DNA from: Solen grandis
Taxonomy: Eukaryota > Mollusca > Bivalvia > Adapedonta > Solenidae
Reading direction: 5' to 3'
Length of the DNA: 64,000 nucleotides
Assembly: GCA_021229015.1 (NCBI GenBank)
Contig: CM037783.1
Span: 23,107,751-23,171,750, forward strand
Of this stretch, positions 33,455 through 44,978 are shown piece after piece. The translations under genes and the position numbers were made by a program. The notes under the pieces were generated by a model that saw only the letters and a program-made list of their open reading frames with translations, was not told the DNA's origin and did no database searches. Positions within the stretch are counted from its first letter, which is position 1. Every line of letters begins with the position of its first letter.

Positions 33455-33550
33455 AGTGTCTACATGAGGCCACGCTGCAGTATCACGCTGTAGACAATTA
33501 GCATGATACCACACTCAGTCGTGTTATCCTGACTCCGGGACCACCCTGTA
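33455..33550 (-). mobile_element. SINE middle fragment
   Basis: Retains GCAGTATCACGCTGTAGACA, GCATGATACCACACTCAGTC and TATCCTGACTCCGGGACCA in tail-to-head order, so minus strand. Both ends are truncated. Confidence 0.8.
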
Positions 33551-33864
33551 TGTTATCGTTTATATTTGAAATTTTAAGGAATTTATCGCAAGAGACGCGA
33601 AGCATAATATTACCATTTGTCCCACTTTTTCAGCCAATAAAATAACTCTCTTTCAGTCAAACGTTTGTCACATAGGTTACAGCGGCATCTTCTAAATAGG
33701 TGCACGCGACTCACGTAAACCTTCAAAACAAACTTATTTTTCACATACGAAAGAATATGTTTTGACTTTAATCTGCAAAAAAGAGGGGGTTTCATTGGCT
33801 AAATGTGGGACAAACAGTTATACACTGTAGTGAGAATCGTTCCCTTGTCTGCCAAACGCACACA

Positions 33865-34030
33865 CAGTGACCGAGCTTGGGAGCGAGAGGTCACGGCCTT
33901 GATTACTGACCGCGACTTCGGTCATAGGATAATGTGACTGGATGTGATATCATGTGATATCATACCACACGATTGCGGCATTAAACTACAGTGCGGCACG
34001 CATATCTCAAGTACTTCGACATAGACACTC
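33865..34030 (+). mobile_element. Diverged SINE
   Basis: GGGAGCGAGAGGTCACGGCC (remains of the B-box side), GATAATGTGACTGGATGTG, a duplicated GATATCATGTGATATCAT, then CTACAGTGCGGCA and CTCAAGTA. Plus strand; the lower body and tail are eroded. Confidence 0.7.
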
Positions 34031-34390
34031 TATTTTTCAAAACACTTGTTTATAAATGTATGAACTTACTGAAATATAAGAAAACTCCTCACTCAAATAT
34101 GGGAAATTACTCAAGTGGACTTCTCAAAAGTTAAATAAGTAAACATATCTCCCTCAAGCATGTGATCTGAACTAGGTGATTAATATTCACTTGTTTAAAT
34201 GAGTAAAACTCATCTTATTACTATTTTTCAGTTAGTTCTTTTTTCACACTAATGAAAAGAAATCGTGAATTTCTTAGCTGTTGGTAGTACTCTTAAAAAT
34301 GAATACCCTACTTTACTTCGATTAGGAAACAAACTATTTCAATTTACATGAATCCCTCTCTACAGTATATATACCAAAAACTTCACTAGT

Positions 34391-34530
34391 TATTGGTGTT
34401 CAGCATATACATATGGTTCTAGGACATGTTGGGCCAGTGTCAGAACAATGTGTGACAGGATGTGGTATCATGCCACTTATCAACAGCGTAGTATTGAAGT
34501 GAGGTAGACCTTTATCAGACTCATGTAGTG
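34391..34530 (+). mobile_element. Diverged SINE fragment
   Basis: TTGGTGTTCAGCATATACAT, GGCCAGTGTCAGAACAATG, GGATGTGGTATCATGCCACT and GTAGTATTGAAGTGAGG follow the SINE body order on the plus strand. Head and tail missing. Confidence 0.75.
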
Positions 34531-35170
34531 GATGCCATGTTTCAAGTAAGTTGAAAAAAAAAATGAAATTAAGTATGGAATTAAGCATCACGCTCGAATT
34601 CCACCAACAATGCTTAGCACAAAGAAATACTTTGTTGCGATTTTCATTATTTTTCCCTATTAAAAATACCCAAAATGTTTCATTTCTTAGCAAATATGCT
34701 TAATTACTAAGGTAAAATATATGTCAGTTTAGTCATATTTTTTACTAGTTCGTATTAAATATTTCGGTACTTTTATTATAGAAACAATAATTATGAAATT
34801 CGCACCTAAGTATTTTAATTCTAGCTAGTTATCAAAACTGAAAATCTAAAGCAAGAGCGTAATGGATGATCAGTTAAGTGTTTACTCGTGTGATCGATCT
34901 GGCTGAATTTTAATTATTACGTAGCTCTAAGTATGTTATGTTTGTTTGTTAGTAGACCTACTCCGGAATAACAAACAAAGTGGGTTTTCAAAGTTCCAAG
35001 TAGGCACAAACAGTTTTTAATGTTAGAAATGAACAAAGGTCCACAAAAAATGATAATAGAATTACTGTTGTGCTGCATGCTTTTCAGCAACAATTACATG
35101 AACACCTTGTTTGTATCTACATTGAAAACCCCACTTATAAGAGTTACGTATAAGAGTTACGGATATCCTC
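34531..35170. other. Intergenic, no feature recognised
   Basis: AT-rich, no credible ORF or repeat family seen. Confidence 0.45.
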
Positions 35171-35452
35171 TATTGGGTTTAATGTCCCACAAACAGTATT
35201 TCAGTCACTTGGAGACGATATCTACTTGAGACAGATATAGTGCTGCCACACTGCAGTATCACGTCGTAGACATGTGGAATGATACCACACCCGGCCAACC
35301 AGTCCTGGAACTACCTTTATATGCTGAGCGCCAAGCAAGAGAACTATACCAGTACCATTTTTTTTATGACTTTGGTATGTCGCGGCCGGGAGTCGAACCC
35401 ATGATATCCCGATTCCGGGGCGGACGCTCTAACCACTCGGCCACCGGGGACG
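35171..35452 (-). mobile_element. tRNA-derived SINE, full length
   Basis: Tail TATTGGGTTTAATGTCCCAC, body GCAGTATCACGTCGTAGACA and GCTGAGCGCCAAGCAAG, then CGCGGCCGGGAGTCGAACCC (B-box complement) and GCGGACGCTCTAACCACTCG (A-box complement). It misses the 'gtgtcaggataatgtg' block between CCCGGCC and AACCAGTCC, a small internal deletion. Confidence 0.92.
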
Positions 35453-35639
35453 GATAACGGTAGGTATGATCGGTGGAACCAGACCCTGTACATACATACA
35501 TTCTAAGTTTTGAAATGCATATCAGAAAAAAAGATAGATTAAAAAATCTACTGAGGTACTAGTGCAAAGTCCAGTTCATTTTCACATTGAGTTTTGTAAC
35601 GGGCATCTCACAGATATCCCTTAGCACTAAATTTAACAC

Positions 35640-36262
35640 ACTTCAAAATGTACAAATCCAAGCATCTAGTGTAGACATCAATGCTCCATATAATCAACCT
35701 ACATGCCGGTAAAGGCAATACTTATGTTTGAAATCCTCGTAATTATTTTCCAAATCAGATCAGCTCCATCTTATTTTAGACCTTTTAAACCGTGTTTAGG
35801 AAAAGTACATACTAAAACTGCCTGATAACATTTAATTTATTGTTCCAAGAACAGTGACTGGAATCGCTGACAGATCATAAGCCGTGGTTTAGCCAAATAG
35901 TGGGATGCCCTTCCTAGTGGCATAAAATGTCTTTAAATAAAAGTACTTTCAGAAAGAAACTGAAAACATATTATTTAAGGAGTTTTACAATTGAATATTA
36001 TGTACTAGTGAAACTGTGTTCACCAAGTCCTTAAGAGTTTGGTTCATATGGAGTTTACTGTATATGAATATAATGTATTTTCTATGTTTAAAAATGTGTA
36101 TGTATAATTATGTTGAATTATTGAAATTATTGGTTTGCTTTATTAGCTCAAGTGATCTGTTTAATTGTTGACATCTTATTTTTCATATGAGATTTTTTCA
36201 TACTAGCATATCAACTTTTGCCGATTAATAGAGAAATACAATAAAATTAAAAAAAAAAAACC
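35640..36262 (+). pseudogene. LINE reverse transcriptase C-terminus, decayed, with A-tail
   Basis: Conceptual translation with frame changes gives pieces typical of the C-terminal region of Jockey/CR1-like LINE proteins: FEILVIIFQIRSAPSYFRPF (about 35737-35796), then a W-(N/D)-A-L-P-S-G-I-type segment and FRKKLKTYYL (about 35950-35980). The 3' part is noncoding and ends in AATACAATAAAATT and an A run (about 36237-36261). 5'-truncated, as LINE insertions often are. Confidence 0.75.
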
Positions 36263-36779
36263 TCTGTAGTATAGCATATTCTGCCTTGATAACCTTTAAA
36301 TTATGAGCATGTAATGTTAAATTTTGACGCTTTATATATTATGAAAATCAAAATACTGTTTATGATATTATTTATGGTTTTGTATATAGTACATTGAAAA
36401 ATTCACCAAGAATATCTAATGCAAGTATACAAAACCGTATCGTGCATTGTATGTAGTATAGTTAAATAAGATATGAGAACTTATATCTATTGAAAACGAT
36501 TTTGATCTTTCTCACACCAATGTATTTCAACGTATATGGATGTGATATAAATTACGTCGCGAACATTGAGAACTAAGTGACGCTCTGTTCTTCGCACGAT
36601 TTTTCCTTGGAAATAAAGATCCTCATGCGATTTCCTATGACGGGATAATATCTGACTCGAATTCTCAGATGAATAGGGTAGAATTTCATTATTCTTTTTT
36701 CCCTGAATAGTTAATTTCGTAACAGACATTGTTATATTTTAAATTAATTGATAATGAATGTCAGCTAGCTAACTTACTT
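36263..36779. other. Intergenic; one 80-codon minus frame
   Basis: The minus frame at 36487-36729 has no motif I recognise and is probably chance. Otherwise AT-rich sequence. Confidence 0.4.
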
Positions 36780-36928
36780 ACCCACCACTACCACACAGTG
36801 ACTTGATCACCACTGTGGACCCCCCCTCCCGAGAGTGTTCCGAGTTAGGGGTCGAAACACTTGTTGACGGTTGGACTCGGCTGAAGATGGAAGTGGTGTT
36901 GCAGCTTTTTATGCTGTATATTTACTCA
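36780..36928 (+). repeat. Upstream copy of retroelement terminal direct repeat
   Basis: Nearly identical to 40487-40623, in the same orientation (CCCACCACTACCACACAGTG .. CTGTATATTTACTCAC). It differs mainly by a 12-bp insertion (GTGGACCCCCCC region, 36820-36832). In the downstream copy this sequence is the end of the coding region plus the 3' UTR, so this is best read as the 3' tail of a second, truncated element lying head to tail. Confidence 0.85.
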
Positions 36929-37140
36929 CTATTCACCTGGAGCACCAGTGACTGCTGGGAAAGACTAGCTGACAACCAGGAATAGTCTGGTGACACTTGG
37001 AAAGACAGGTAGCTTTCAGGAATAGACTGGAACCAGGGGTGTGAAGGGTTGGCATCCCAACACACATTTCCTGTGAAGGAAACCCTCAGCAAGCTACAAG
37101 TCAGACAAAAAAGCAATACCCTCAGGGTCTTCCGAGAGGG

Positions 37141-38754
37141 AGGGAGAATGAAAGATCCAACCAGGATGATACAGCGGTAACGACAAGGCTTGTGCAACGG
37201 ACATTGACTGGAACAACGGCAGAAACCAGGTGTAGATGTGGAAAGGTCTGCAAAAACCTAAAGGGACTAAGGATACACCAGGGGAAATCTAAATGTAGCT
37301 CTGGAAGGACTCAGGATGAACGCGCAGCTAACACTGGTCAGACGGAGGAGAATCACAGCCAGGATGAACACCGCAGTGCTGAGAATCTCTCTCATCCTGA
37401 GGAAAGAAGGATCGACAGGCAGGAAGAACTTGGGGATCCCAATCCACTTAGAGCCACAGCAGACTCCACCACACAGGAAAGGAAGGAGAGGATAAGATGG
37501 CCACAGGCAGATGACAAGAAGTGGCCATCCTTTGATGAAGACATGGATAACATCCTAGAAAACACACTAGTAGGCGATGTTGAGAAGAAGACCTTTACAC
37601 TTGAAACAACGCTGTATGCTATGGGCAAAGAGCGGTTTGGGCTGATGGAAAAGGGAATCAAGGAGGAACGACCTGTACGGAAGAACAGAAGACAGGAAAA
37701 GATCCAGAAGATCAGATCACAGCTCAAACAGCTTTCAAAGCATTACAGAAAAGCGGGAGAAGCAGAGAGGGCAGGGTTGGCAGAGTTGAGAAATACTCTT
37801 AGGAAGGAAAGAAATGACCCTCAGAAAGCAGAGAGGATAAGACAGGCAAGGAGGAAAAGGGCAAAGAAAAGGGATGCATTTGTTGCAAATCCCTACAAAT
37901 TTACCTCTGCTGTCCTAGAAGGGAAAAAATCTGGGAAACTGACGAGTACCAGAGAAGAGGTCGAACAATACCTCAGAGACACCCATGGTGATAGGCACCA
38001 AAGGGATCCTCTAGGGCAATGTGACAGGATTGAAGAGGTTCCAGAGCCCCAGATTGAGTTGGATGAAAAGGAAACCAACCTGGAAGGAGGTCACTGAGAC
38101 TGTGAAAAAGGCAAGAACATCATCAGCGCCGGGCCCAAACTGCATTCCCTACAAGGTGTACAAGAAATGTCCCAAAGTCCTACGGCATCTGTAGAAGCTC
38201 CTGAAAATCATCTGGAGGAAAGAAAAAGTACCATCATGTTGGCAGAAGGCAGAGGGATGTTTCGTTCCAAAGGAAGAAAAGTCAGAGCAGATAGGCCAAT
38301 TCAGGACCATTTCACTTTTGAATCTGGAGGGGAAAATTTTCTTTTCCATCATGGCCAAGCAAATGACTTCATATATGACAAGCAACGAATACATCGATAC
38401 CTCTGTCCAGAAGGGAGGAGTTCCTGGTTTCTCCGGGTGCATTGAGCACACAAGTGTGTTATCCCAACTAATCCATGAGGCCATGGTCAACAAGACAGAC
38501 CTGACAGTGGTGTGGCTAGATTTGGCAAATGCATATGGAACAATTCCTCACATGGTGATCGATGAGGCTCTGAAGCACTACCATATGCCAGAACACATCA
38601 GAGGGATCATAAAAAGCTACTTCAGCGGGATCAACCTTCGCTTCTCGGTCAATGGCTTTAAAACTTCTTGGCAGAAGCTAGAGAAGGGAATTGTGACAGG
38701 ATGTACAATATCTGTGATATTGTTTGTGATGGGCATGAACTTGCTTATAAAAGC

Positions 38755-38794
<40 letters not shown>

Positions 38795-40559
38795 AATGAC
38801 AGCCACAAATATCAGGCAACCACCAAGCAGAGGCTTTATGGATGACTTGACGATAACAACGCAGTCACACATCCAAGCTAGATGGATACTCAATGCACTC
38901 GAGAATGCAGCAACATGGGCAAGGATGACTTTCAAGCCAAAGAAGTCGAGAGCTTTGGTCATAAGGAAAGGGAGAGTTTCACAGCAGTCCACATTGACTG
39001 TGCAGGGGGAGACAATTCCAACAATAATTGGTAACCCCATCAAGTGTCTAGGAAAGTGGTTCAATGACACACTGTGTGATAAGGACAACATCAGGAAAAT
39101 GGAGCAACAAGTAGAGGAAGGCATGAGAAAGATTGATAAGACTGGGTTGCCTGGCAAGTTTAAAGCCTGGATCTATCAGCATGGGCTTTTGCCAAGACTT
39201 ACCTGGCCGCTGATGCTGTATGAGATTACCGCAACAGTAGTGGAGAAACTGGAGCGCATTGTAAACAAGCATCTTCGCAAGTGGCTTGGCCTCCAACCAA
39301 GTTTCACCAGCATCGGACTCTACAGCTCAACAGCCAAACTGCAGCTCCCCCTGACATCCGTGATAGAAGAGTACAAGGTTGGCAAGGCAAGGCTCATAAT
39401 GACATTGAAGGACTCCAGAGATGAGAAAGTTCGGATGGCAGGGGTTCAAATCAAGACAGGGAGGAAATGGTCAACCAGCAAAGCAGCTGATGAAGCTGAA
39501 AGTAGGCTGAAGCATAGGGAGATTGTTGGTGCAGTGTGCAAAGGACGTAAGGGGCTTGGTACAAGAAGCAGCTGCTTCTGGAAAGGTGCCAGTGTTGCAG
39601 AGAGGAGAATCCTCATACAGCAGGAGATAAGGGCAGAAGAGGAGGAACAGAGGAGAACAAAAGCAGTAGAGCTGGGCTGCCAGGGAGCCTGGACCAGATG
39701 GGAAACTGAGGACAGAATTCTCAGTTGGGCTGAGATATGGAGATATCAAACATACCAGCTCAGTTTTCTTTTACGGGCAGTATACGACACTCTACCATCA
39801 CCTGCTAACCTCCACCGGTGGAATCTATGTGATACCCCCGAATGCACTCTATGTGGAAAACGAAGAACCCTTGAGCATGTGCTCTCTTCATGCCAAGCTG
39901 CACTCACACAAGGGAGATACACATGGAGGTACGACCAAGTTCTAAGGGAGTTTGCTGATACTCTTGAGCAGGAACGCAAATCTCGCCCAAAGAAGAAGGG
40001 AATGTCGATCCAATTCGTAAAAGAAGGAGAGAAGCCAAGCAAAGCCAGGCAAGCAGACAGAGTTGGAATTCTGGACCAGGCAGATGACTGGTCAATGGCA
40101 TTTGACCTAGATTAAAGGCTCACTTTCCCAGAGATTGTGCCCACAACTCTCAGGCCAGATATTGTTTTGTGATTTCGGGGAACGAGGAAGGTCATCACCA
40201 TTGAGCTAACTGTACCATGGGAGGAGAGATGTGCTGAAGCCCACGAAAGGAAAAAGGCGAAGTATGAGGACCTCCTCGCAGAGTGCAGGCAGCAGGGATG
40301 GTCCACCTGGAACTTCCCTGTTAAAGTTGGAGTGAGAGGATTTCCCGCCCAATCAGTGTGGCGGATGTTCAGTGCCCTTGGAGTGACAGGACGAAGCAGA
40401 AAGGCTTCAGTCCGAAAAGTTGCTCAGGCAGCTGAGAGAGCATCTTGTTGGGTGAGGACAAGACGAAACGCTAGCGGCTGGAAACCCACCACTACCACAC
40501 AGTGTCTTGATCACCACTTCCCGAGAGTGTTCCGAGTTAGGGGTCGAAACACTTGTTGA
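37141..40559 (+). pseudogene. R2-like retrotransposon polyprotein, frameshifted
   Basis: A C-x3-C-x8-H-x5-C finger lies at 37237-37296. An Arg/Lys/Glu-rich linker follows. The RT has VWLDLANAYGTIP (about 38508) and GIVTGCTISVILF (about 38690), with the active-site box FMDD instead of the usual F/YADD (38835-38846). A CCHC motif C-x2-C-x7-H-x4-C lies near 39840-39895. The endonuclease has RPDIVL (40152-40169) and IELTVPWEE (about 40200-40226). Damage: a frame change near 38085, TAG at about 38192, a frame change in a (GA)n run at 38757-38791, TAA at 40113 and TGA at 40170. There is no clear ATG near the finger; the frame is open upstream of 37192. Confidence 0.88.
38757..38791. repeat. (GA)n microsatellite inside RT domain
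   Basis: About 17 GA repeats between the RT box near 38690 and the FMDD box. The reading frame differs on its two sides, so its expansion accounts for one frameshift. Confidence 0.95.
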
Positions 40560-40623
40560 CGGTTGGACTCGGCTGAAGATGGAAGTGGTGTTGCAGCTTT
40601 ATATGCTGTATATTTACTCACTT
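40487..40623 (+). repeat. Downstream copy of retroelement terminal direct repeat
   Basis: Contains the last codons of the endonuclease frame (stop at 40557-40559) and the 3' UTR to TTTACTCAC. Partner of 36780-36928. Confidence 0.85.
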
Positions 40624-41980
40624 AAATATTTCATAAAACAGGAATAGTGGAATTTCGATTCAATCTAATTAAAAAATTTCAGTATTACATATCGCTAAGT
40701 ATGGTTGGTGAATTCGAGTCTCGACCAACTAGGGAACCATTTAGAGAAATAATAATAATAATAATTTACAATGGCTTGCTTTGTAAATAATATAAATTAT
40801 TATTATTAAATCATATCGGATGGAAAAGAAAAATACCAACGGAGAATCATTTGATATATAATTCTAATTAAACGAAATCATGTCATTCAATAACATCAAA
40901 AAAACACACGAAATCATGTCATTCAATAACATCAAAAAACCTGATGAGATCAATAAAAATGTAAATCGATGATTTATTCAAAATAAAGCATGTGATCATC
41001 ATTTGCCCTGGCCACAGCCAAACAACGGGTATTCAAGGACGATTTTTAATTTCTAAAATATCAAAGTGGAGTATTATTCCTTTGTCGGTAATTTAGCTGC
41101 ATATCAGAGTGATAACCACAGGGAGGATTTCATTTTGCTACAGGACAGCATTTTATTGAATAAAAATGACTGGCAATCTCAAGTGGAGTAAAATCCTTGC
41201 CAAAATCATGACTGATCCGCCACTGATGTTGTCTCTTTCAATGCCATCATTATCTTGAACGTTAAAGCGTTTTTCGTTGAGAGAAGGACCTGTTCCCGGT
41301 CAGCCCTTGTAAGTCGAATAAGTCAAAGATGTGCACGGGCCTATTCGACTCATTCTCCACGGTATTGACGAGTTAAAACAATACTTGAATTGGACGCTTG
41401 GCTTGAAAACCATCGGTCTTCAAATGGAAATTGCGAAGACAACAAACGTCGGCGGAGAAGTCAAGACATAAAATGTTTTGAGAATGGGAAAAATATAAAG
41501 GTGAAAAAAAAAAATATAAAAAAATGTTTGTACCTCTGCTTGCGACATCCCACCCTGCCATTCCCATTTCAACAATAGGATTCCTTACAATTTGTGTTTT
41601 CTTCTGGAGTGAAAATTAACAAATAGTGAAATACCGCTTTAAAATAGTCTGTGACCCGAAAGTTTGTGGTACCCGGATTTAAAGCCAGGCACGCTTCGCC
41701 GCATCTCATTTTAATTGAGCAAGTTAACTTACATAATAGGACACTTATATTTGTAAGAAACAGCACAGTAAAATACAGAACTTTCAAATTTGAGTACTTA
41801 GCAGTTTTGTTAAGTGTATTTCCCTACGCAAATCTGAGCCGTATTTGTTATCCAGCCATATAGCGTATTTTGATAGATAATCTTTAAAAAAAAAAACACT
41901 AATATTTTATTTGACTGCAACAAACCAAATTCGTTAAAAAACGTCCTGTTTAGCACTCAGCATAATTATATACATGTACA
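40624..41980. other. Intergenic with small repeats
   Basis: An AAT-rich inverted pair at 40747-40815 (ATAATAATAATAATTTAC against GTAAATAATATAAATTATTA). A 36-bp tandem duplication (ACGAAATCATGTCATTCAAT at 40872 and 40908). No gene seen; frames at 41390 and 41651 (plus) have no recognised motif. Confidence 0.5.
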
Positions 41981-41984
41981 GAAC

Positions 41985-42122
41985 AGAACAGAAATCCCCT
42001 CACCGCTGTGGGTTCGAATCCCGGTAGGGACTTCGGATTTTTCATGTGAGGACGTCTGGACGTCACTATATGATTGAAATACTATCGCAGCGACGGTAAA
42101 CCCCAATACAACAACAACAACA
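41985..42122 (+). mobile_element. Second-type SINE, 5'-truncated
   Basis: CCCCTCACCGCTGTGGGTTCGAATCCCGGTAGGG carries the B-box; the tail is ATTGAAATACTATCGCAGCGACGGTAAAC followed by a CAA-repeat end. The tail resembles that of 61640-61865 rather than the main SINE family. Confidence 0.75.
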
Positions 42123-42195
42123 GCAGAACAGAAATTTTATTGAGACTTGGACACCATACATCATCTTGTTCACATGATTTACACAAATTAACATG

Positions 42196-42335
42196 ATAGT
42201 TTCAGGTGTCTGGATAATGTGACTGGGTGTGATATGATGTCACTTGTCTTCAACGTGAGTGACAGTGTGGCCTCAAGTACATAGTCTCCAAAATGACTGA
42301 AATACTGTTGGTGTGACGCTAAGCTCAATAAAAAT
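42196..42335 (+). mobile_element. SINE 3' fragment (main family)
   Basis: GATAATGTGACTGGGTGTGA, a disturbed middle, then CTCAAGTACATAGTCTCCAA and ATGACTGAAATACTGTTGG. No head. Confidence 0.8.
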
Positions 42336-43340
42336 CAATCAATGTAAGCTGTATTGTTCTGTATAAAAATAAAGTCTAAAGAAATAACCCATTTCCGCCC
42401 TTCATGTCCAGTTTACCGTGGATGCATGTCCTGAAAATGACAGGAGACTATTCCGATGCTGTTTTCTAGAGAAAATTCCGCCAAGCTGCAACGGCTGGTT
42501 CTTTTAATTTTTATTTTTTTTATTTTTATTTTTTTATCATTTTCAATAATATCAATTTTGCCGCTTTGATGTTCCTAAAATTCATTTTCATTATGAGACA
42601 GTCAGAATTCAGATTCCTATCTGTCAATAGTCAAATACATGTATCACTTTTTAAAGTTCATTTTGTATTCCAAATATTTTATTTCTCTTAATAAAAATAA
42701 GTTTGCTTCCAGAAAATGAATATTATTTTACAAGTGTTTCAAGTACGCCCTTAACCTTCAAATCATTTTCTCAAATCTTTTCGCGCTATTTTAGCTTGGT
42801 AATGTGCTCTTTTCTACTATTAAAGTAAAGGTTAAAATTGAAAAAAAAAAATATTTAGAGCAGTCTCTGAGGATAAAATGCATCAATATGCACTCTTACG
42901 GAGACTTTAAGGGCGACTTGCATTAAGGCTTCAATCAGCAAAGATTTTGTAGTTGAGGTTTTTTCAGCTTGGAATAATTCAGTAGTAAATGCGAGATTGT
43001 AGACAGCATTAAACATGCTGTGTATGAAACAATCTGTAAAAATATTGTAATCTCCTGTGTTTCCACTTTACTGGCTGACGACCAATGATCGTACTGGTTA
43101 ATGTAGTAACTGTTCAAGCATATTTATGATGTTGGTGATGTTGTTGAAAGGAAAACAATGAGGAAATAAAGAACAATTTGAGTGGTATTGTGTTGATGTT
43201 GATATATTTTGTAAATACATGTAAAGTTGGATATATTGTCTGGCAATATTAAACTGAGACTGATTATCTCCGGGTTATTCTTCGTTAGTTTCCGTGAATA
43301 TTTACGATCCAGTCGTTTGTTTTCAATGCTGCATTTTTTC
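42336..43340. other. Intergenic, no feature recognised
   Basis: T-rich and A-rich stretches (42500-42540, 42840-42855). No gene or repeat family recognised. Confidence 0.5.
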
Positions 43341-43344
43341 CATA

Positions 43345-43420
43345 ATTCGGGATGGCGTCGTGGTAATTTTATCGGTTTTGTAATCACGAAGTAGTATCAG
43401 GTTCGAATCCTCCATTAACA
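43345..43420 (+). other. tRNA-like relic, probably SINE head
   Basis: GGATGGCGTCGTGGTAAT resembles an A-box side and CAGGTTCGAATCCTC is a good B-box/T-arm. The anticodon stem does not pair properly, so it is not a functional tRNA. No recognisable SINE body follows. Confidence 0.45.
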
Positions 43421-44289
43421 CAAATATTTTGTTTATCACATTTCTTTTTTCATTTATCAAATCTATCTTTTTATTAAATGCAGTTTGAGTGGATGAGTGG
43501 ATATGTTGTATTTTTTTATTTATGTTCTTTTAATCCTTTTCATCTTTTTTTTCGAGAACATCGTGCTATGTATTTGTGATTTACATGCACATGTAGTACA
43601 TTTATTAAACGTAATGTAACGTAATACACTTACGCGATGTACCAAACTTAAGTCCACATGGTTGACAGCGGAAACCGACAATTGCCGAAGGAAGGTCACG
43701 GAATATTGTTAAGCCCCGCCTGTAGACCCTCGGTTCAGTGTAAACTAAATATTGTCAGGGAATCAACATCACAACTGCGCAGCATTAAAGTTAACATATA
43801 TTTTATTTTTGTTTACATATACACTTAGTAAACAATGAAGATCAATATCAAATATCCATCGATACTTTATGTACAAATAATAATTGTAACTCTACGCATA
43901 GCATAATGAAAAGTATTCAATACCACACGCGTACAGTGCTGGCTAACGTTAACTACTTCATACACAAGTTCACCTTTATCGTTATGATAAACGATCTATA
44001 AATATCTTAAAGTACCAAACGGATACTTAAATCGGCGCGCATATTTAAAATACAATCAACAGTTCCAACAGTGCCACAGTCGAATGTTGTTAGAATTTAA
44101 AGTAGACCTTTAAATGTTTGTATATACTCATTATGGTACTAAATATATTTAACTTGAAGTAAATAATATCATATTATTATATTTAAAACTTCCTATAATG
44201 TTTATTTACTAGGAATTCCATAATAAAAATGCCATGGAATGTAGGCCATAGCTTTACCTAATTCAGACTGTCTTCAGAATGAGGCCGAA
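43421..44289. other. Intergenic, no feature recognised
   Basis: No credible ORF or repeat. 43640-43800 is somewhat more GC-rich, with no motif I can name. Confidence 0.45.
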
Positions 44290-44470
44290 ACCCCTTATAT
44301 AGTAACAACTGGCCGTAAATGGCCGAATGGCCGAAAAGGGGCCGTCGGCCACTATTTAGTGGCCGACCGACCAGAAATACATGGCCGATGACGAAAACAC
44401 TGTCACTTTAAGGTGGCCGAATATGACGTCATTACAACTGTAAACAAAAATGGCGGCCATTAAAGACTTA
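44290..44470. promoter_or_regulatory. Possible promoter: GGCCGA cluster, CRE, YY1-like site
   Basis: Ten or so GGCC/GGCCGA motifs in about 130 bp; a perfect 11-bp inverted repeat (arm GTCGGCCACTA, two-base spacer) at 44344-44367; TGACGTCA at 44425-44432; and AAAATGGCGGCCAT near 44448-44461, matching the YY1 consensus often found just downstream of start sites. The sequence is unlike its AT-rich surroundings. No gene is recognised on either side, so the promoter reading is an inference; a small MITE is an alternative. Confidence 0.35.
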
Positions 44471-44959
44471 CATTATTGCTAGAATTCCAGGCTAAGTAAC
44501 ACAAAAAATGGTATGGAAATGATGTATAGAACCTAATCTTAACAGCGATAATTGCATATTACAATTATGCAATGACTTAAGAATCCTAATAAAAATCCTA
44601 TGCAATATACATTTCAATCAGGTACACCCGAAAATTAACAGAGAAAAACAAAGTGTGACCTTAGTACAAATGTAATACACATAAATGATGTAACAATCCA
44701 GCTCACAGTCAGTGTCTATTACATCCTTGTGTAGTGAAACTAACATGACTTTTATTTCATTTAATTTAAATGTCCGTTCAAGTTGATGACGAGGTAAGTT
44801 AGATAAATGTTTTAAATGTCTATATAAGAGAATTAATTCACAATGATGATTCTTCAAGTATTAAATGTCACTGATATGCGGGGCATATCAATATTTAGAC
44901 GTCTCGGGGCGGGTTAAAATTGCCAAGCAGTACGTGCGTATGTTTGCACATTTTTGATG

Positions 44960-44977
44960 AAAAAAAGTTCAATAAAA
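44960..44977 (-). terminator. Pol III terminator of tRNA-Arg
   Basis: On the minus strand, T4 begins two bases after the tRNA 3' end (44977-44974) and T7 lies at 44966-44960, the usual RNA polymerase III stop signals. Confidence 0.8.
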
Positions 44978-44978
44978 T

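Larger units (their letters stand above)
36929..40623 (+). mobile_element. R2-superclade non-LTR retrotransposon, near full length
   Basis: A single degraded open reading region with N-terminal zinc knuckle, reverse transcriptase, CCHC motif and restriction-like endonuclease in the order used by R2/NeSL/Hero-type elements. It has a 5' leader of about 250 bp and a short 3' UTR that is also present upstream of the element. GC content is higher than the flanking DNA. Too broken to be active. The exact clade would need a tree. Confidence 0.88.

Noticed and set aside
37392..37727. 111-codon minus-strand frame
   Set aside because: Antisense shadow of the retrotransposon coding region.
36780..40623. 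LTR retrotransposon, because of flanking direct repeats
   Set aside because: The encoded protein has an R2-type zinc finger, RT and restriction-like endonuclease; there is no protease, RNase H/integrase order or primer-binding site, and the downstream repeat contains coding sequence.
43345..43420. tRNA gene
   Set aside because: Good T arm but the anticodon stem does not pair and no acceptor stem closes.
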